A stretch of 64,000 nt of DNA, from assembly GCA_911728455.2 (NCBI GenBank), contig OU452224.1:28016187-28080186 (forward strand), given 5' to 3'. The DNA comes from Marthasterias glacialis (Eukaryota; Echinodermata; Asteroidea; Forcipulatida; Asteriidae). Below the pieces are notes generated by a model. It saw only the letters and a program-made list of their open reading frames with translations. It was not told the DNA's origin and did not search any database. Of this stretch, positions 52,847 to 62,629 are shown one piece after another. Numbering within the stretch: the first letter of the stretch is position 1; each line of letters begins with the position of its first letter. Made by a program: the position numbers and the translations under genes.

Positions 52847-54637
52847 TTACCCCACAGTCTTCTTGTTTCCAATGTCAGCATAAACCGTCTCCTCCTCCGG
52901 GCTGATGATTCTTGCCGATCCTCCCGATAGATCCAAGTCAGCGTAGACCAGACCTTCCATATTCTTCTGTCTTGGGTCATCCTTGACGATATCGTCCTCA
53001 CCACGGTCTCCCGCCTGCTCTAGCGCGGCCTGGGCTTGGGTCTTGGTGCTCGCTTGTTTCTGACCGGACGGTTTACGGTCAACGACACGTCCTGGTACCG
53101 GCAAATCCTTCACAGCGACGGTTGATTTCTGATTCTCAGACGGCATTTCATGTTTGGAATAACTACACAAGGTCTGAGCGGTGTCTGTTCCACGATTCAG
53201 TTTCGATCCATCCTTCCCGCCTCCAGAGACTTTCCAAGATGCTTCCTCAGTGGAAATGGCGCCCGATGTCTTACCTTTGGCGCTACTTTTATCCACCACA
53301 GCATACATAGACTCAGGATGATTCTGTTTATCATTACGTTTCTCTCCATCCTTGACTGATCCATCAGTTTCAGTGGACAGAGGTTTGTCCACATTGTCTT
53401 GATCATGTTTTGTCTCTGCCTGCTTGTGTAAGTCCGATGTCACTACCACAGTAACAGTTTCCCTCAGGGACTCAACTGACCTCTCGCCTGCAGAGCTAGC
53501 CTGGTCATTTTCTTGATCACACCTCGGAGTGACTCCGTGAAGTTGGGTTTCTGATATCCCGTCTACATCACTTTCTCCTCCATCATCTTGAGGTGTAGAT
53601 GCAGAACGTGTGTTGTGTGTCGCTTTGGATTGTCTTTTGAAGACGAGACAGTAAATAAGAAATGAGATGACTAGCATCAAGAAGACAGCAGTGATAATTC
53701 CTCCTACTAAGATGAATGTGATACTATCATCCAAGGATGAGTCTAGATTCTTATGATCAGGAGAAGGTTGGATGGAAGGGAACTGATTTGCCTCCTCAAC
53801 GGTCACACTTTGTACGTTTTTCTCGGTTGGTGTTGTTGAGTGGAAAAACACTGTGTTGATGGAATTCGAGGTGCCAGGGTCGGGTTGAGACTCTTCAGGG
53901 TTAACGGCGAGAGATTCTTCAGTCTCAGGTACTTGAGTAGCGGTTGTTATCGGTTTCTTCTGAGGATGAATGAGTATCAGATAATTATCACTTCTCTTCA
54001 CAGATTTAGTTCCACTGAATGCCTTACAATGCACGTTAGTGTAGTTAACACTTATCTTGAGAAATGTTAAGGTGTATCTGTCGTTATAAATTGATTGATC
54101 GTCAAATGGTCTGACGTTGGTTTCATTTACAAACCATTTCACTCTGAAGGTCGGTAAAGTTCCATGGTGTGACTGAATGTTACAATGAAATGTAGCATTA
54201 TCTCCCGTTGTTATTGGACGATGAGGCGGCTGGACACTGATGTCGATTAGTGATGGAATGACGAGGGTCGCAGGGGAAGAATAAACCCAGGGGTGTGTGC
54301 TGTTTCCGCACCGTTCAATGCTACACAGATATTGCCTTGCATCGCTCGGCTGGACTCCTGTAATCGTCAAAGACCAGTCAGTACCAGGAGACACTGAATA
54401 TCTGTCTGGATACCCATCATGTATAGAGGTACAAGAAGAAATATCTTCAAATCTTAAGTTTGTTTTGAGCAGCCAATGAAGCACACAAGTATTACTTTCG
54501 CATTTTGTTAAGTCAGTGTTGCATCTCAGCGTGACATTTTCTCCTACCTCGGCCACAGTGTCTTCTGGATGCCCCGTGATATCACACGCTGTGCATCCAT
54601 AAGACATCACAAGAACAACCAGAAAAACTGGATACAT
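52847..54637 (-). CDS. Gene C: type I Ig receptor head on the long ITIM/ITSM tail
   Basis: 596 codons; the ATG at 54,637 starts MYPVFLVVLVMSYGCTA, a signal peptide cleaved near residue 17. Ig domain 1 has the canonical Cys39 and Cys105 (DARQYLC) plus Cys18, 46, 51, 69 and 110; Trp55 lies in strand C. Ig domain 2 has Cys152, Trp168 and Cys204. The stalk (about 231-305) holds one 26-residue repeat unit (VPETEESLAVNPEE). The transmembrane helix spans about 307-333. The tail has SMYAVV (Tyr445), LVYADL (Tyr565) and TVYADI (Tyr586). The last two tyrosines are 21 residues apart, too far for an ITAM but usual for an ITIM/ITSM pair. The stop lies in GGGGTAAGCTGAG, which also resembles a splice donor. 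By family logic it is an inhibitory surface receptor; the ligand is unknown. Confidence 0.94.
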   Translation of the reverse strand: MYPVFLVVLVMSYGCTACDITGHPEDTVAEVGENVTLRCNTDLTKCESNTCVLHWLLKTNLRFEDISSCTSIHDGYPDRYSVSPGTDWSLTITGVQPSDARQYLCSIERCGNSTHPWVYSSPATLVIPSLIDISVQPPHRPITTGDNATFHCNIQSHHGTLPTFRVKWFVNETNVRPFDDQSIYNDRYTLTFLKISVNYTNVHCKAFSGTKSVKRSDNYLILIHPQKKPITTATQVPETEESLAVNPEESQPDPGTSNSINTVFFHSTTPTEKNVQSVTVEEANQFPSIQPSPDHKNLDSSLDDSITFILVGGIITAVFLMLVISFLIYCLVFKRQSKATHNTRSASTPQDDGGESDVDGISETQLHGVTPRCDQENDQASSAGERSVESLRETVTVVVTSDLHKQAETKHDQDNVDKPLSTETDGSVKDGEKRNDKQNHPESMYAVVDKSSAKGKTSGAISTEEASWKVSGGGKDGSKLNRGTDTAQTLCSYSKHEMPSENQKSTVAVKDLPVPGRVVDRKPSGQKQASTKTQAQAALEQAGDRGEDDIVKDDPRQKNMEGLVYADLDLSGGSARIISPEEETVYADIGNKKTVG

Positions 54638-54830
54638 CTTTTAATTCAATTGAAGTAAAGACCGGGTAAAAGCTAACGTAAACGTATTCAGCTAATCCAT
54701 GTTCTAAAATGCACGTCACCCAAGTGCAGGATGTTTTATTCAACATAAAAGCAATAACATTTATGCTAGATTGATTTAACTTCCTTCCTTTGTTATTTGA
54801 AGTATGACCATCTCTCAAGGGACATCACAT
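54638..54830. promoter_or_regulatory. Block shared upstream of genes B, C and E
   Basis: AGCTAATCCATGTTC, GTCACCCAAGTGCAG, AAGCAATAACATTTAT and GATTGATTTAACTTCC recur at 47,050-47,130 and 63,565-63,660. Here the block is only about 60-170 bp from the ATG, so it is the likeliest promoter-proximal piece. It contains a CRE-like TGACGTGC on the minus strand. The TATAAAT of the other copies is CATAAAT here. The promoter role is inference. Confidence 0.35.
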
Positions 54831-55130
54831 ATCGCAGACTTCTTTGCAAATATTTGCGACGTCGCAAACATTATTGCAAATATCTTTGCAATATTACATT
54901 TGAAAGTAATTAATTGCGATGTAGCAAATATCTTCACAAATATCTTTGCAAATAATTATTTACGACATCGCAAACATTTGCGTTATCGCAAATATTTGAA
55001 AAATATTTTATAAATATTATTACATCGCGATAATATTTACGACAAAGCAAATATTTGTTATGATACTTGTGACATCCCAACTAACTATTTGCAAAAATAA
55101 TAATATTTGCGAACAATCGCCAACAATCAC
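54831..55130. repeat. Palindromic TTTGCGACGTCGCAAA-type tandem repeat, long copy
   Basis: About 300 bp of degenerate units (TTTGCAAATATTTGCGACGT, CGCAAACATTATTGCAAATA, CGCAAACATTTGCGTTATCG). Larger relative of 47,815-47,940. Confidence 0.8.
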
Positions 55131-55189
55131 AGGAAGTTTTATAGCCTCCATAACTTTATTTCATACACATCCAATGACGCAGGCGCCAA

Positions 55190-55390
55190 TAACATGATGG
55201 TGTTTAGGAAACGAGAAGAAATTCAGTTTTAGATGTGGGAGGAAACCCCCAAATAAGGAAAACCCACGCAATCAGGTAGAGACTTAAAACCCAATCCACA
55301 TGCAAGGCTCCAGTCCGGGATTCGAACAGGGGTCCACAGAGGTGAAAAGGCAGGTAAAGAAACCACTGAGCCAACCTGAATGCCCTGAAG
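55190..55390 (-). mobile_element. SINE with a tRNA-like head
   Basis: On the minus strand box A TTGGCTCAGTGG (55,362-55,373) and box B GTTCGAATCCC (55,327-55,317) are about 45 bp apart. The body follows with TGCGTGGGTTTTCCTTATTT and TTTCCTCCCACATC. The body sequence is of a kind I associate with echinoderm SINEs (from memory, not checked). Confidence 0.75.
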
Positions 55391-56834
55391 TCTCGACATT
55401 AACTTCTGTTTGAAACATCTCTCATCCCATTTCACTTAGTTTTAATATTTTCTAGAAACGACGAAAGTTATGGTCTTTAATTTTCCAGCAACCTCTTTCG
55501 ACCTTTATCTCTTTAGTGACTTCTTACAATTACATCAGTTGCTAAAATAACCTTACACAAATTTCCAGTCATTCATAAAAAATGAATTAGTTCCACCCAC
55601 AGGGGTCAACGTTCCCTATAGTCATACACACAGATTGATTGACACGTGATTTCTGCTATGTGGCTCCGAATTGCGGGTACAAAGTACCTATCTTTTGGTG
55701 TAATATTGAGGTGCTCGTTACAATTTATTGTTTAGATATTTCTTAAAGTCTTTTAAACATTCCTAATAGTTCTTACATGATTCTCTCAAACTATCATTAA
55801 AGTGACTTTCTTGAATAAATATTTTGGAAATAATTACCAGCTCAATATACTTCGACGTCATATACATTCAGATGTAAATGTGGAAATATCTACTCAGGAA
55901 AGTCATCAATTGATTTTTTAATTAGTTTGCTTGCAACATTATAGTATAAACATAAAAACCCTTGTCTGAAAAAAAACTGAAATGTTCCCAGACAACATTT
56001 TTATCATTTTTAAGACTAATGATATCAAATCTAAGCTGCAGCACTCATCTCAAAATTAATTAGTCTGAGTAAACTGAATAAGTAATCATTTAATTCCTTT
56101 AATGAGTTTCCGAATATATATTTGACTGTGTTAAGTTCCTCTTCAGTTTCACATTTACTTCCTTCTAACTTACAAGAACACGTCGGGTGATACCGGACCC
56201 TAAAATCAACGTAGAATATAGTCGAAGATGTTTGGGTTTTGGAACCAGACTATTGATAATATTGATTTTGTACATGCAGTGAATAATAAAAGCAGGATAT
56301 GAGGAGGATAGCCTCTTAGTCATCGTCATCAAAGAAAACATACAAAATGGATCTGTTTATTTAGTCAGAAAGTCTAGTAATGTTTAAACAAGTGTTTTCA
56401 CTCACGTTGCTTTTTTCCATGCTGAGTTGCTGTGGTGAGATCGTTTCTGGTCAAACTAATTGATAACTGATTACAATGGAATCTTTACAACAAATTACAT
56501 TTTACTACAAATATTGATAATTTATTTAGGTAGTTACTCAATGTAAAATACAATCTGTCTACAGGAGGTTACACAAAACATTCCCCCCAAGAAAACAGTT
56601 CTCAACTCAGACTATTTCTTCAAATCAAATGATTATCATCTAGTTATTCTCTTTAGATTGTTTCCCCACAATACTAAAAGGAAGAACATATACAAATATT
56701 TCACTGTTTAGTGCTAGTTATGCCGATTGCTTATTAAACAGATTGTATCTTGGAGACCTACCCTTTACACAAATAACCTTTAGTTTTGTTTCATTCCATT
56801 TTTAAGGGCGTGGCCTGTAATTCCCTCTCTCAGC
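55391..56834. other. Intergenic DNA between genes C and D, no gene seen
   Basis: AT-rich. Part (55,740-55,870) resembles 49,060-49,230. The 3' flank of gene D is not a copy of the flanks of B and C, although the genes end in the same sequence up to CTCAGCTTACCCCACAG. AATAAA on the minus strand at 56,526-56,521 is a possible polyadenylation signal for gene D. Confidence 0.5.
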
Positions 56835-58649
56835 TTACCCCACAGTCTTCTTGTTTCCAATGTCAGCATAAACCGTCTCCTCCTCCGGGCTTATGATTCT
56901 TGCCGCTCCTCCCGATAGATCCAAGTCAGCGTAGATCAGACCTTCCATATTCCTCTGTCTTGGGTTATCCTTGACGATACTGTCCTCACCACGGTCTGCC
57001 GTCTGCTCTAGCGCGGCCTGGGCTTGGTTCTTGGTGCTCGCTCGGCGTTTGGAGAGACGGTACGGAATGACGCGAGGGGGTTTCTGACCGGACGGTTGAG
57101 GGTCAACGACGCATCCTGGTACCGGCAAATCCTTCACAGCGACGGTTGACTTCTGATGCTCAGACGGACTTTCATGTTTGGAATAACTACTCAAGGTCTG
57201 AGCGGTGTCTGTTCCATGATTCAGTTTCGATCCATCCTTCCCGCTTCCAGAGTCTTTCCAAGATGCTTCCTCAGTGGAAATGGCGCCCGATGTCTTACTT
57301 TTGTCGCGACTTTTATCCACCACAGCATACATAGACTCAGGATGATTCTGTCTATCATTACGTTTCTCCCCATCCTTGACTGATCCATCAGTTTTAGTGG
57401 ACAGAGGTTTGTCCACATTGTCTTGATCATGTTTTGTCTCTGCCTGCTGGTGTAAGTCCGATGTCACTACTACAGTAAATGTTTCCCTCGGGGACTCAAC
57501 TGACCTCTCGCCTGCAGAGCTAGCGTGGTCATTTTCTTGATCACACCTCGGAGTGACTCCGTGCAGTTGGGTTTCTGATATCCCGTCTGCATCACTTTCT
57601 CCTCCATCATCTTGAGGTGTAGATGCAGAACGTGTGTTGTGTGTCGCTTTGGATTGTCTTTTGAAGACGAGACAGTAAATAAGAAATGAGATGACTAGCA
57701 TCAAGAAGACAGCAGTGATAACTCCTCCTAGTAAGATGAATGTGATATTATCAACCGAGAATGATTCTCGTACCTTAAGATCAGGTTTCTTGGGAGAAGG
57801 TTGGATGGATGGAGACTGATGTGATCCCTCTAGGGTCACACTTGGTACGTTTTTCTCTTTTGGTGTTGTTGAGTGGAAAGACACCGTGTTCATGGAATTC
57901 GTGGTGCCGGGGTTTGGCCGAGACTCTTCGGTCTGAGGTATTTGAGTAGCGGATGTCATCTGTGTCTTTTGAGGATGAATTATTATCTGATAGTTGTCAC
58001 TTTTTTTCACAGATGTAGTTCCACTGAACGCCTCACAATACACGGTAGTGTAGTTAATGTCTATCTGAACGAATGTTAAGTTGTATCCGTCGTTATCTAA
58101 ATGATAAAATGATTGATCTTGAAATCTTGTGAGGTCGGTTCCATTCACAAACCATTTCACTTTGAAGGTCGGTAGAGCTCCGCGCTGTGACTGAATGTTA
58201 CAATGAAATGTAGCATTATCTCCCGTTGTTATTGGACGATGAGGCGGCTGGACACTGATGTGGATTAGTGATGGTATGATGAGGTAAGCCGGGGAATACT
58301 CCCACTGTGTGTTCGCATATAACAAACTGCTACATCGGTATTGCCTGGCATCACTCGGCTGGACTCCTGTTATCGTTAAAGACCAGTCAGAACCAGAAAA
58401 CACGGAATATTTTTCTGACTTCCCACCATACGCGGTTGTGCAAAAAGAAATCGGTTCATATCCGTTGAATGTCAAACGCTCCCAGTGAACAGCACAAACA
58501 TTTTCTTTACACATAGCAAAATCAGTGATACACCTCAGAGTGGCATTCTGTCCAACCTCGGCTACGGTGTCCTCTGGATTACCTGTAATTTTGCACGCCT
58601 TACATCCATAAGACAATACAAGAACAACCAGAATAGCTCGTGGATACAT
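56835..58649 (-). CDS. Gene D: type I Ig receptor head on the long ITIM/ITSM tail
   Basis: 604 codons; the ATG at 58,649 starts MYPRAILVVLVLSYGCKA (signal peptide). Ig domain 1 has Cys40 and Cys106 (DARQYRC) with the extra Cys19, 47, 52 and 70, and Trp56. Ig domain 2 has Cys150, Trp166 and Cys205; its start (PPHRPITTGDNATFHCNIQS) is identical to gene C. The stalk keeps only a worn trace of the 26-residue unit (TQIPQTEESRPNPGT). The transmembrane helix spans about 303-329. The tail has SMYAVV (Tyr441), LIYADL (Tyr573) and TVYADI (Tyr594). Unlike B and C, the tail has a 12-residue in-frame insertion (PPRVIPYRLSKR, about 524-535). A surface receptor of the same presumed inhibitory class; the ligand is unknown. 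Confidence 0.94.
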   Translation of the reverse strand: MYPRAILVVLVLSYGCKACKITGNPEDTVAEVGQNATLRCITDFAMCKENVCAVHWERLTFNGYEPISFCTTAYGGKSEKYSVFSGSDWSLTITGVQPSDARQYRCSSLLYANTQWEYSPAYLIIPSLIHISVQPPHRPITTGDNATFHCNIQSQRGALPTFKVKWFVNGTDLTRFQDQSFYHLDNDGYNLTFVQIDINYTTVYCEAFSGTTSVKKSDNYQIIIHPQKTQMTSATQIPQTEESRPNPGTTNSMNTVSFHSTTPKEKNVPSVTLEGSHQSPSIQPSPKKPDLKVRESFSVDNITFILLGGVITAVFLMLVISFLIYCLVFKRQSKATHNTRSASTPQDDGGESDADGISETQLHGVTPRCDQENDHASSAGERSVESPRETFTVVVTSDLHQQAETKHDQDNVDKPLSTKTDGSVKDGEKRNDRQNHPESMYAVVDKSRDKSKTSGAISTEEASWKDSGSGKDGSKLNHGTDTAQTLSSYSKHESPSEHQKSTVAVKDLPVPGCVVDPQPSGQKPPRVIPYRLSKRRASTKNQAQAALEQTADRGEDSIVKDNPRQRNMEGLIYADLDLSGGAARIISPEEETVYADIGNKKTVG

Positions 58650-60880
58650 CTTTCAAAATTATCTGAAAGCAGTGGAAGAAAATCAGTTGGTTAAGTCTTT
58701 ATCGGAAGAGCCACATTTACCGAGTAGAAACTACCATAAAAGTTATGCCTCTCTCTTGTAGTACAATATGTTCATATGTAACTTCCCTTCCTTTTATTTT
58801 GAACATTGAATATTTCCTCAAAAATTAACACGTTGTGTTCACTGGTTTGTCATGATTTTATGTTACAGATTTGTTTCTCTACGTCTAGTTGAACCCCCAA
58901 AAAAGTTAAAAAGACAAGTTGCACAAAACAACATAAAGATTGGTAACATTGACGTTATACTCACGCAGAAAGGTTGACGGCAAGTTGAAGAATAAAATTA
59001 AGGCGAAGGATTAAAAGGAAGTTGTCAAATGTCGCAGATGATGGTACAGTGTTTAGGAACCGAAAGTTTGGTGAAGATACAGAGATTATTGGTCTCTTGA
59101 GGGGGTACCAACTCTGTGTATAGAGAGGTTGCATGACCCCGGGAAAAGTTTGTTTCGCAGCCATGTTGGGTACAGCCATATACAAACTCAATGGCTGGCG
59201 CGTCGTCTGCTGAATGATTTCCAGCACCTGTTTGTGCACGCAGCATTAGAAAACGGTATCGGGTGACGTCACGTGAAACCTCTCTATTGGAAAAAATATA
59301 AGGCCGTATCTGAATTGGCGGCTACGACTACGGCAATAACTGTTTCTAAGGTGTTTACTGAGGGCGTCCTGTACTGTAACGCATAAAGAGGATAGCTCAA
59401 AAAGAGTTCTTATATCTCTTCGTGGTCACTAGACCTTAATTAACTCCCGCCTTGATTAACCCCCGCCCTACAACCCAGTATTATAGCATTGATCCAAAAA
59501 AAACATGCTCTAATCCACCCTGGAATATATTATGCCGGAAATATTTAAACTATCAGACAATTTGAATATTTAGCTGATATTAGTTATTGGAAGATTTTTA
59601 TTTCTTTTTAACAACCAACATCTACTCTGATACATATTTAAATTCTGTAGAATTGTCGTTCCGTATTACTTTCTTTTTATTACCACCAACACTCAAACAT
59701 TGTAAAGCTTTTTATAATCTACCATTGAGTCTTGTTTCCAATCAGTCATCTCCTAAAAATGAAAATCCTTATCAATCCATCACTAAAGTCATTCATTTTA
59801 TTCGAATTTTTTAATTCGGCGCTTGACTGCGAGTAAATTTGATTATTGTGATAAACCATTACAATTCAAATCAAATCAAAAGTCTACCTTTAACAAATTC
59901 AAATCTTTAACTCTGAATTGTGTCTGGGTAAATCTGTGTACAAGTAAGCATACATAACAAACTATAGCTCGGAAGTAAACTTTTAAGCAACATTTTCAAA
60001 GTCACCTTTTCATTTACATGGTTACATCCTATTGTGATTCCAATGTCAAGTTTATCATTTATCTGTCTTTGTGGAGTGTGTTTTTATTTCAATTACATCG
60101 ACAAGAAGAATCTTTATCAGAGCAGCATTCCAAAGTTCTTGTGGTTTTTTCCCGTCCGACTCCGAAAGCACTGAGTACACAATTCTTACAATACATTGTA
60201 ATTTTATCTGTCCCCGAAGTACGGAGACTAAGAAATGCCACATCACTTATCGAGTTAACGAGATAAATCATCAGACCAAGTTTGGATGAAGTGTAGTGTC
60301 ACTTCCGGACCTCCATACAATTTTAAATAGTTATACTATAGTTGATATGCTGTATTTATTTCTTATAGCGGTATCGTATTCTTCGAACGTTTTGCTTTTC
60401 TTGTTATTATTTAACATTTCGTACGTGGCACATTTCTTCTTTAATTAATTAAACTATTATGTTTCTCAGTACCTACAAAGGCTTCTACCTTGTTTTTGTT
60501 TTTTCCTATCTGTACATATCTGACAGAAGATAATAAGCCTACCATTATTATATCGCATGGTAATCTGTATGAATGCATCGTTTCATTTTTAAACGTCTTT
60601 CAGCACAACTTAAAGTAATGGTTGACTTTTACAGCTGCATTTTTAACTTGGGTCGTTTCCGAATTAATGATTTCGGCAATGGCTATGACCAGATAGCTGA
60701 CATTGTCTATTCTTGGATAGCCATAGCCGAAGACGCTTTATTCTGACACTGCATTAAATATTGATATAAATAGTCCGAAGTAAAATATTTTGTGTGTCTG
60801 AGCTTATGTATTGTCATATCAAGCTGAACAAGGTCAGCTCAGCATTGTGTAATCAAAGATGGCGCATAGACGTATACAAA
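58650..60880. other. Intergenic DNA between genes D and E, no gene seen
   Basis: AT-rich. A single arm of the GAATTGGCGGCTAC element lies at about 59,299-59,335 without its partner. ORFs at 58,961-59,239 and 59,587-60,289 overlap one another in several frames and show no domain, signal peptide or paralogue here. Confidence 0.5.
60737..60742 (-). terminator. Candidate polyadenylation signal of gene E
   Basis: AATAAA on the minus strand about 140 bp beyond the stop codon. Only the hexamer supports it. Confidence 0.35.
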
Positions 60881-61999
60881 CTACATGAATGTCAGTTCCT
60901 GGTAGCTGGATGGTGCATTTTCTTTACGGCCAGTAGAAGCAGCTTGCCCGTGTAGTTGGGTTTCTACTTCCTCATACGCCACTGCATCATCATCTTGAGT
61001 TGTCTGAACTACACGGTGTGAACTGCGATCCCCTTTGGATCGTCTTTTGATAAAGATGATGTAAAGAAGTGATAAGATGAAGAGAAAGATGAAGACAGCA
61101 GCTAGATACCATCCTACTAAGATGATTGTAGAGTCCGTAGATCCTGAAGAAGGGTTGTTACTGTCTGGATCGGCATCTTGCTTCTGGGTCGGTAGAAGGG
61201 ATGAGGTCTGGGGTGCAGATGGGGTAGACTGTCGGTCTAGTATCACCATTTCTGACGTGGTTTCCACGGCTTCCTCACCTGGATGCACAAATAACCAACC
61301 ACTGTTTCTTACTCCTGTCAGCGAAGATGATCCATTGTGCACTGAACATTCGACCATGGAACCATTCATCTCTAATCCCAACCTAAGCATCGTCAGGATA
61401 ATCCTGTTATTATTTATCTCAATCATAGTATTATTCTGCAACAACTCCTTCCATTCATGGCTGCCCTGTGTTTTAATGCGCCAAGTGTAATCTAGATCGA
61501 GGTCGACGAGAGGTTGCGTGTGGCAACTAAAGTAGGCATTTTCACCCGCGTATCTATCAATCCGCGCTGGTGAGACAGTAGTGTTAATCGGATCAACAAT
61601 AGTCAATGTTGCTACGTTGGAAAACTCGTTGTAGATGAAGCAACTGTAATATTTTTCATCTACTGGTTCAATCTTTCGTATGTGTAAAGTCCATGTACAG
61701 TTAATAAATGACACAGTATACCTCTCTCTACCGGTAAAGTTTCTAGAAACCTCGGTGCCGTTAAAAATGGTTCTGTCCCAAGTCGGTGTCGTTCTCGGCC
61801 CACGTTGCCAGTATACAATTTGATGTTCTCCACAAAGTGTACTTTGCGGCGTACAACTGAAGGATGCCCTTCCTCCTAGTAAGGCGAGGGTGCCAACTGG
61901 GTGAGTCTTGAAAAGTGCCGCCTCACCCAACCCACAGATCAATGTCATAACAAGAATGAGCAGAAACATTGTAGCTGTTGATACGTGTAGAATGAGCAA
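60881..61999 (-). CDS. Gene E: type II Ig receptor head with a short two-tyrosine tail
   Basis: 372 codons. The frame opens at 61,999, but Met11 (MFLLILVMTLICG, codon at 61,969) is the likelier start, as in gene B. Ig domain 1 has Cys49 and Cys120 (DEKYYSC), Trp64 and the extra pair Cys56/Cys101. Ig domain 2 has Cys159, Trp173 and Cys218. The stalk shares DRQSTPSA and DPDSNNPSSGS with gene B. The transmembrane helix spans about 291-317. The tail is only about 55 residues and unrelated to the long tail except for TPQDD-like and ETQLHG stretches. It has VAYEEV (Tyr342) and, at the very end, SSYQEL (Tyr366), both fitting ITIM consensus. Pseudogene P is a close relative that lost both motifs. The role as a signalling surface receptor is inferred. 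Confidence 0.93.
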   Translation of the reverse strand: MLILHVSTATMFLLILVMTLICGLGEAALFKTHPVGTLALLGGRASFSCTPQSTLCGEHQIVYWQRGPRTTPTWDRTIFNGTEVSRNFTGRERYTVSFINCTWTLHIRKIEPVDEKYYSCFIYNEFSNVATLTIVDPINTTVSPARIDRYAGENAYFSCHTQPLVDLDLDYTWRIKTQGSHEWKELLQNNTMIEINNNRIILTMLRLGLEMNGSMVECSVHNGSSSLTGVRNSGWLFVHPGEEAVETTSEMVILDRQSTPSAPQTSSLLPTQKQDADPDSNNPSSGSTDSTIILVGWYLAAVFIFLFILSLLYIIFIKRRSKGDRSSHRVVQTTQDDDAVAYEEVETQLHGQAASTGRKENAPSSYQELTFM

Positions 62000-62629
62000 T
62001 GAAATAACAGCAAACTGCAGTCTTCACATTGATATGAAAACCAGAGATCCTTACGAGTCCCTCGTCAACTTAAACCAAACTTAGAAATGAGGAAGACAAT
62101 CAGCTTAATAACACTATAAAATCCAGAAAATGATTTCAACTAAAATACGGACTAAAGTAAACAAGTCTTTGAAGATGTGTTAATGTTTATATTTTCATTA
62201 ATGGTCTTTAGTTTGTCTACTTTTTTTTAAGGATAAGGCTTACAGGAATGCCTATTTTTGTATCAGTTTTTTATGTTTTATGTTCTTATTTTTTTTTGTA
62301 ATTGTTGCTTGTTGCTCAATTCCCCCTGCCTAAAGATTAGAATAGTTTTCATGATGGTTTTTTGTCAACGGTGTGTTCTTCTAGAGAAAAATCTAAATTG
62401 AGTAAAAGTCAAGAATAAAAAGTGGAAGTAGCAATCTTGTCATTGTCGTCAAAAGACCAATAAATTGACATTTCTCTAACGAGACGCTCAACATGCTACA
62501 TCTTCTAAGATGAACTTCTTAAGTCAAGAATAATCGAAGATTCAACTCATCGGAAAGAACGGAGATGATTCTGACGTCATGAGACGTCATTGGTATCGTG
62601 TCCTCAATCGACAGAGACCTTGAGTTCTA

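Noticed and set aside
52847-52960. ITAM in the last two tyrosine motifs of the long tail
   Set aside because: YADL and YADI are separated by 17 residues; an ITAM needs about 6 to 8. ITIM plus ITSM fits better.
43939-57383. Plus-strand ORFs conserved opposite the tails of genes B, C and D
   Set aside because: They are conserved only because the coding strand is. They carry changes that are silent for the minus-strand protein, have no signal or domain, and start at different places.
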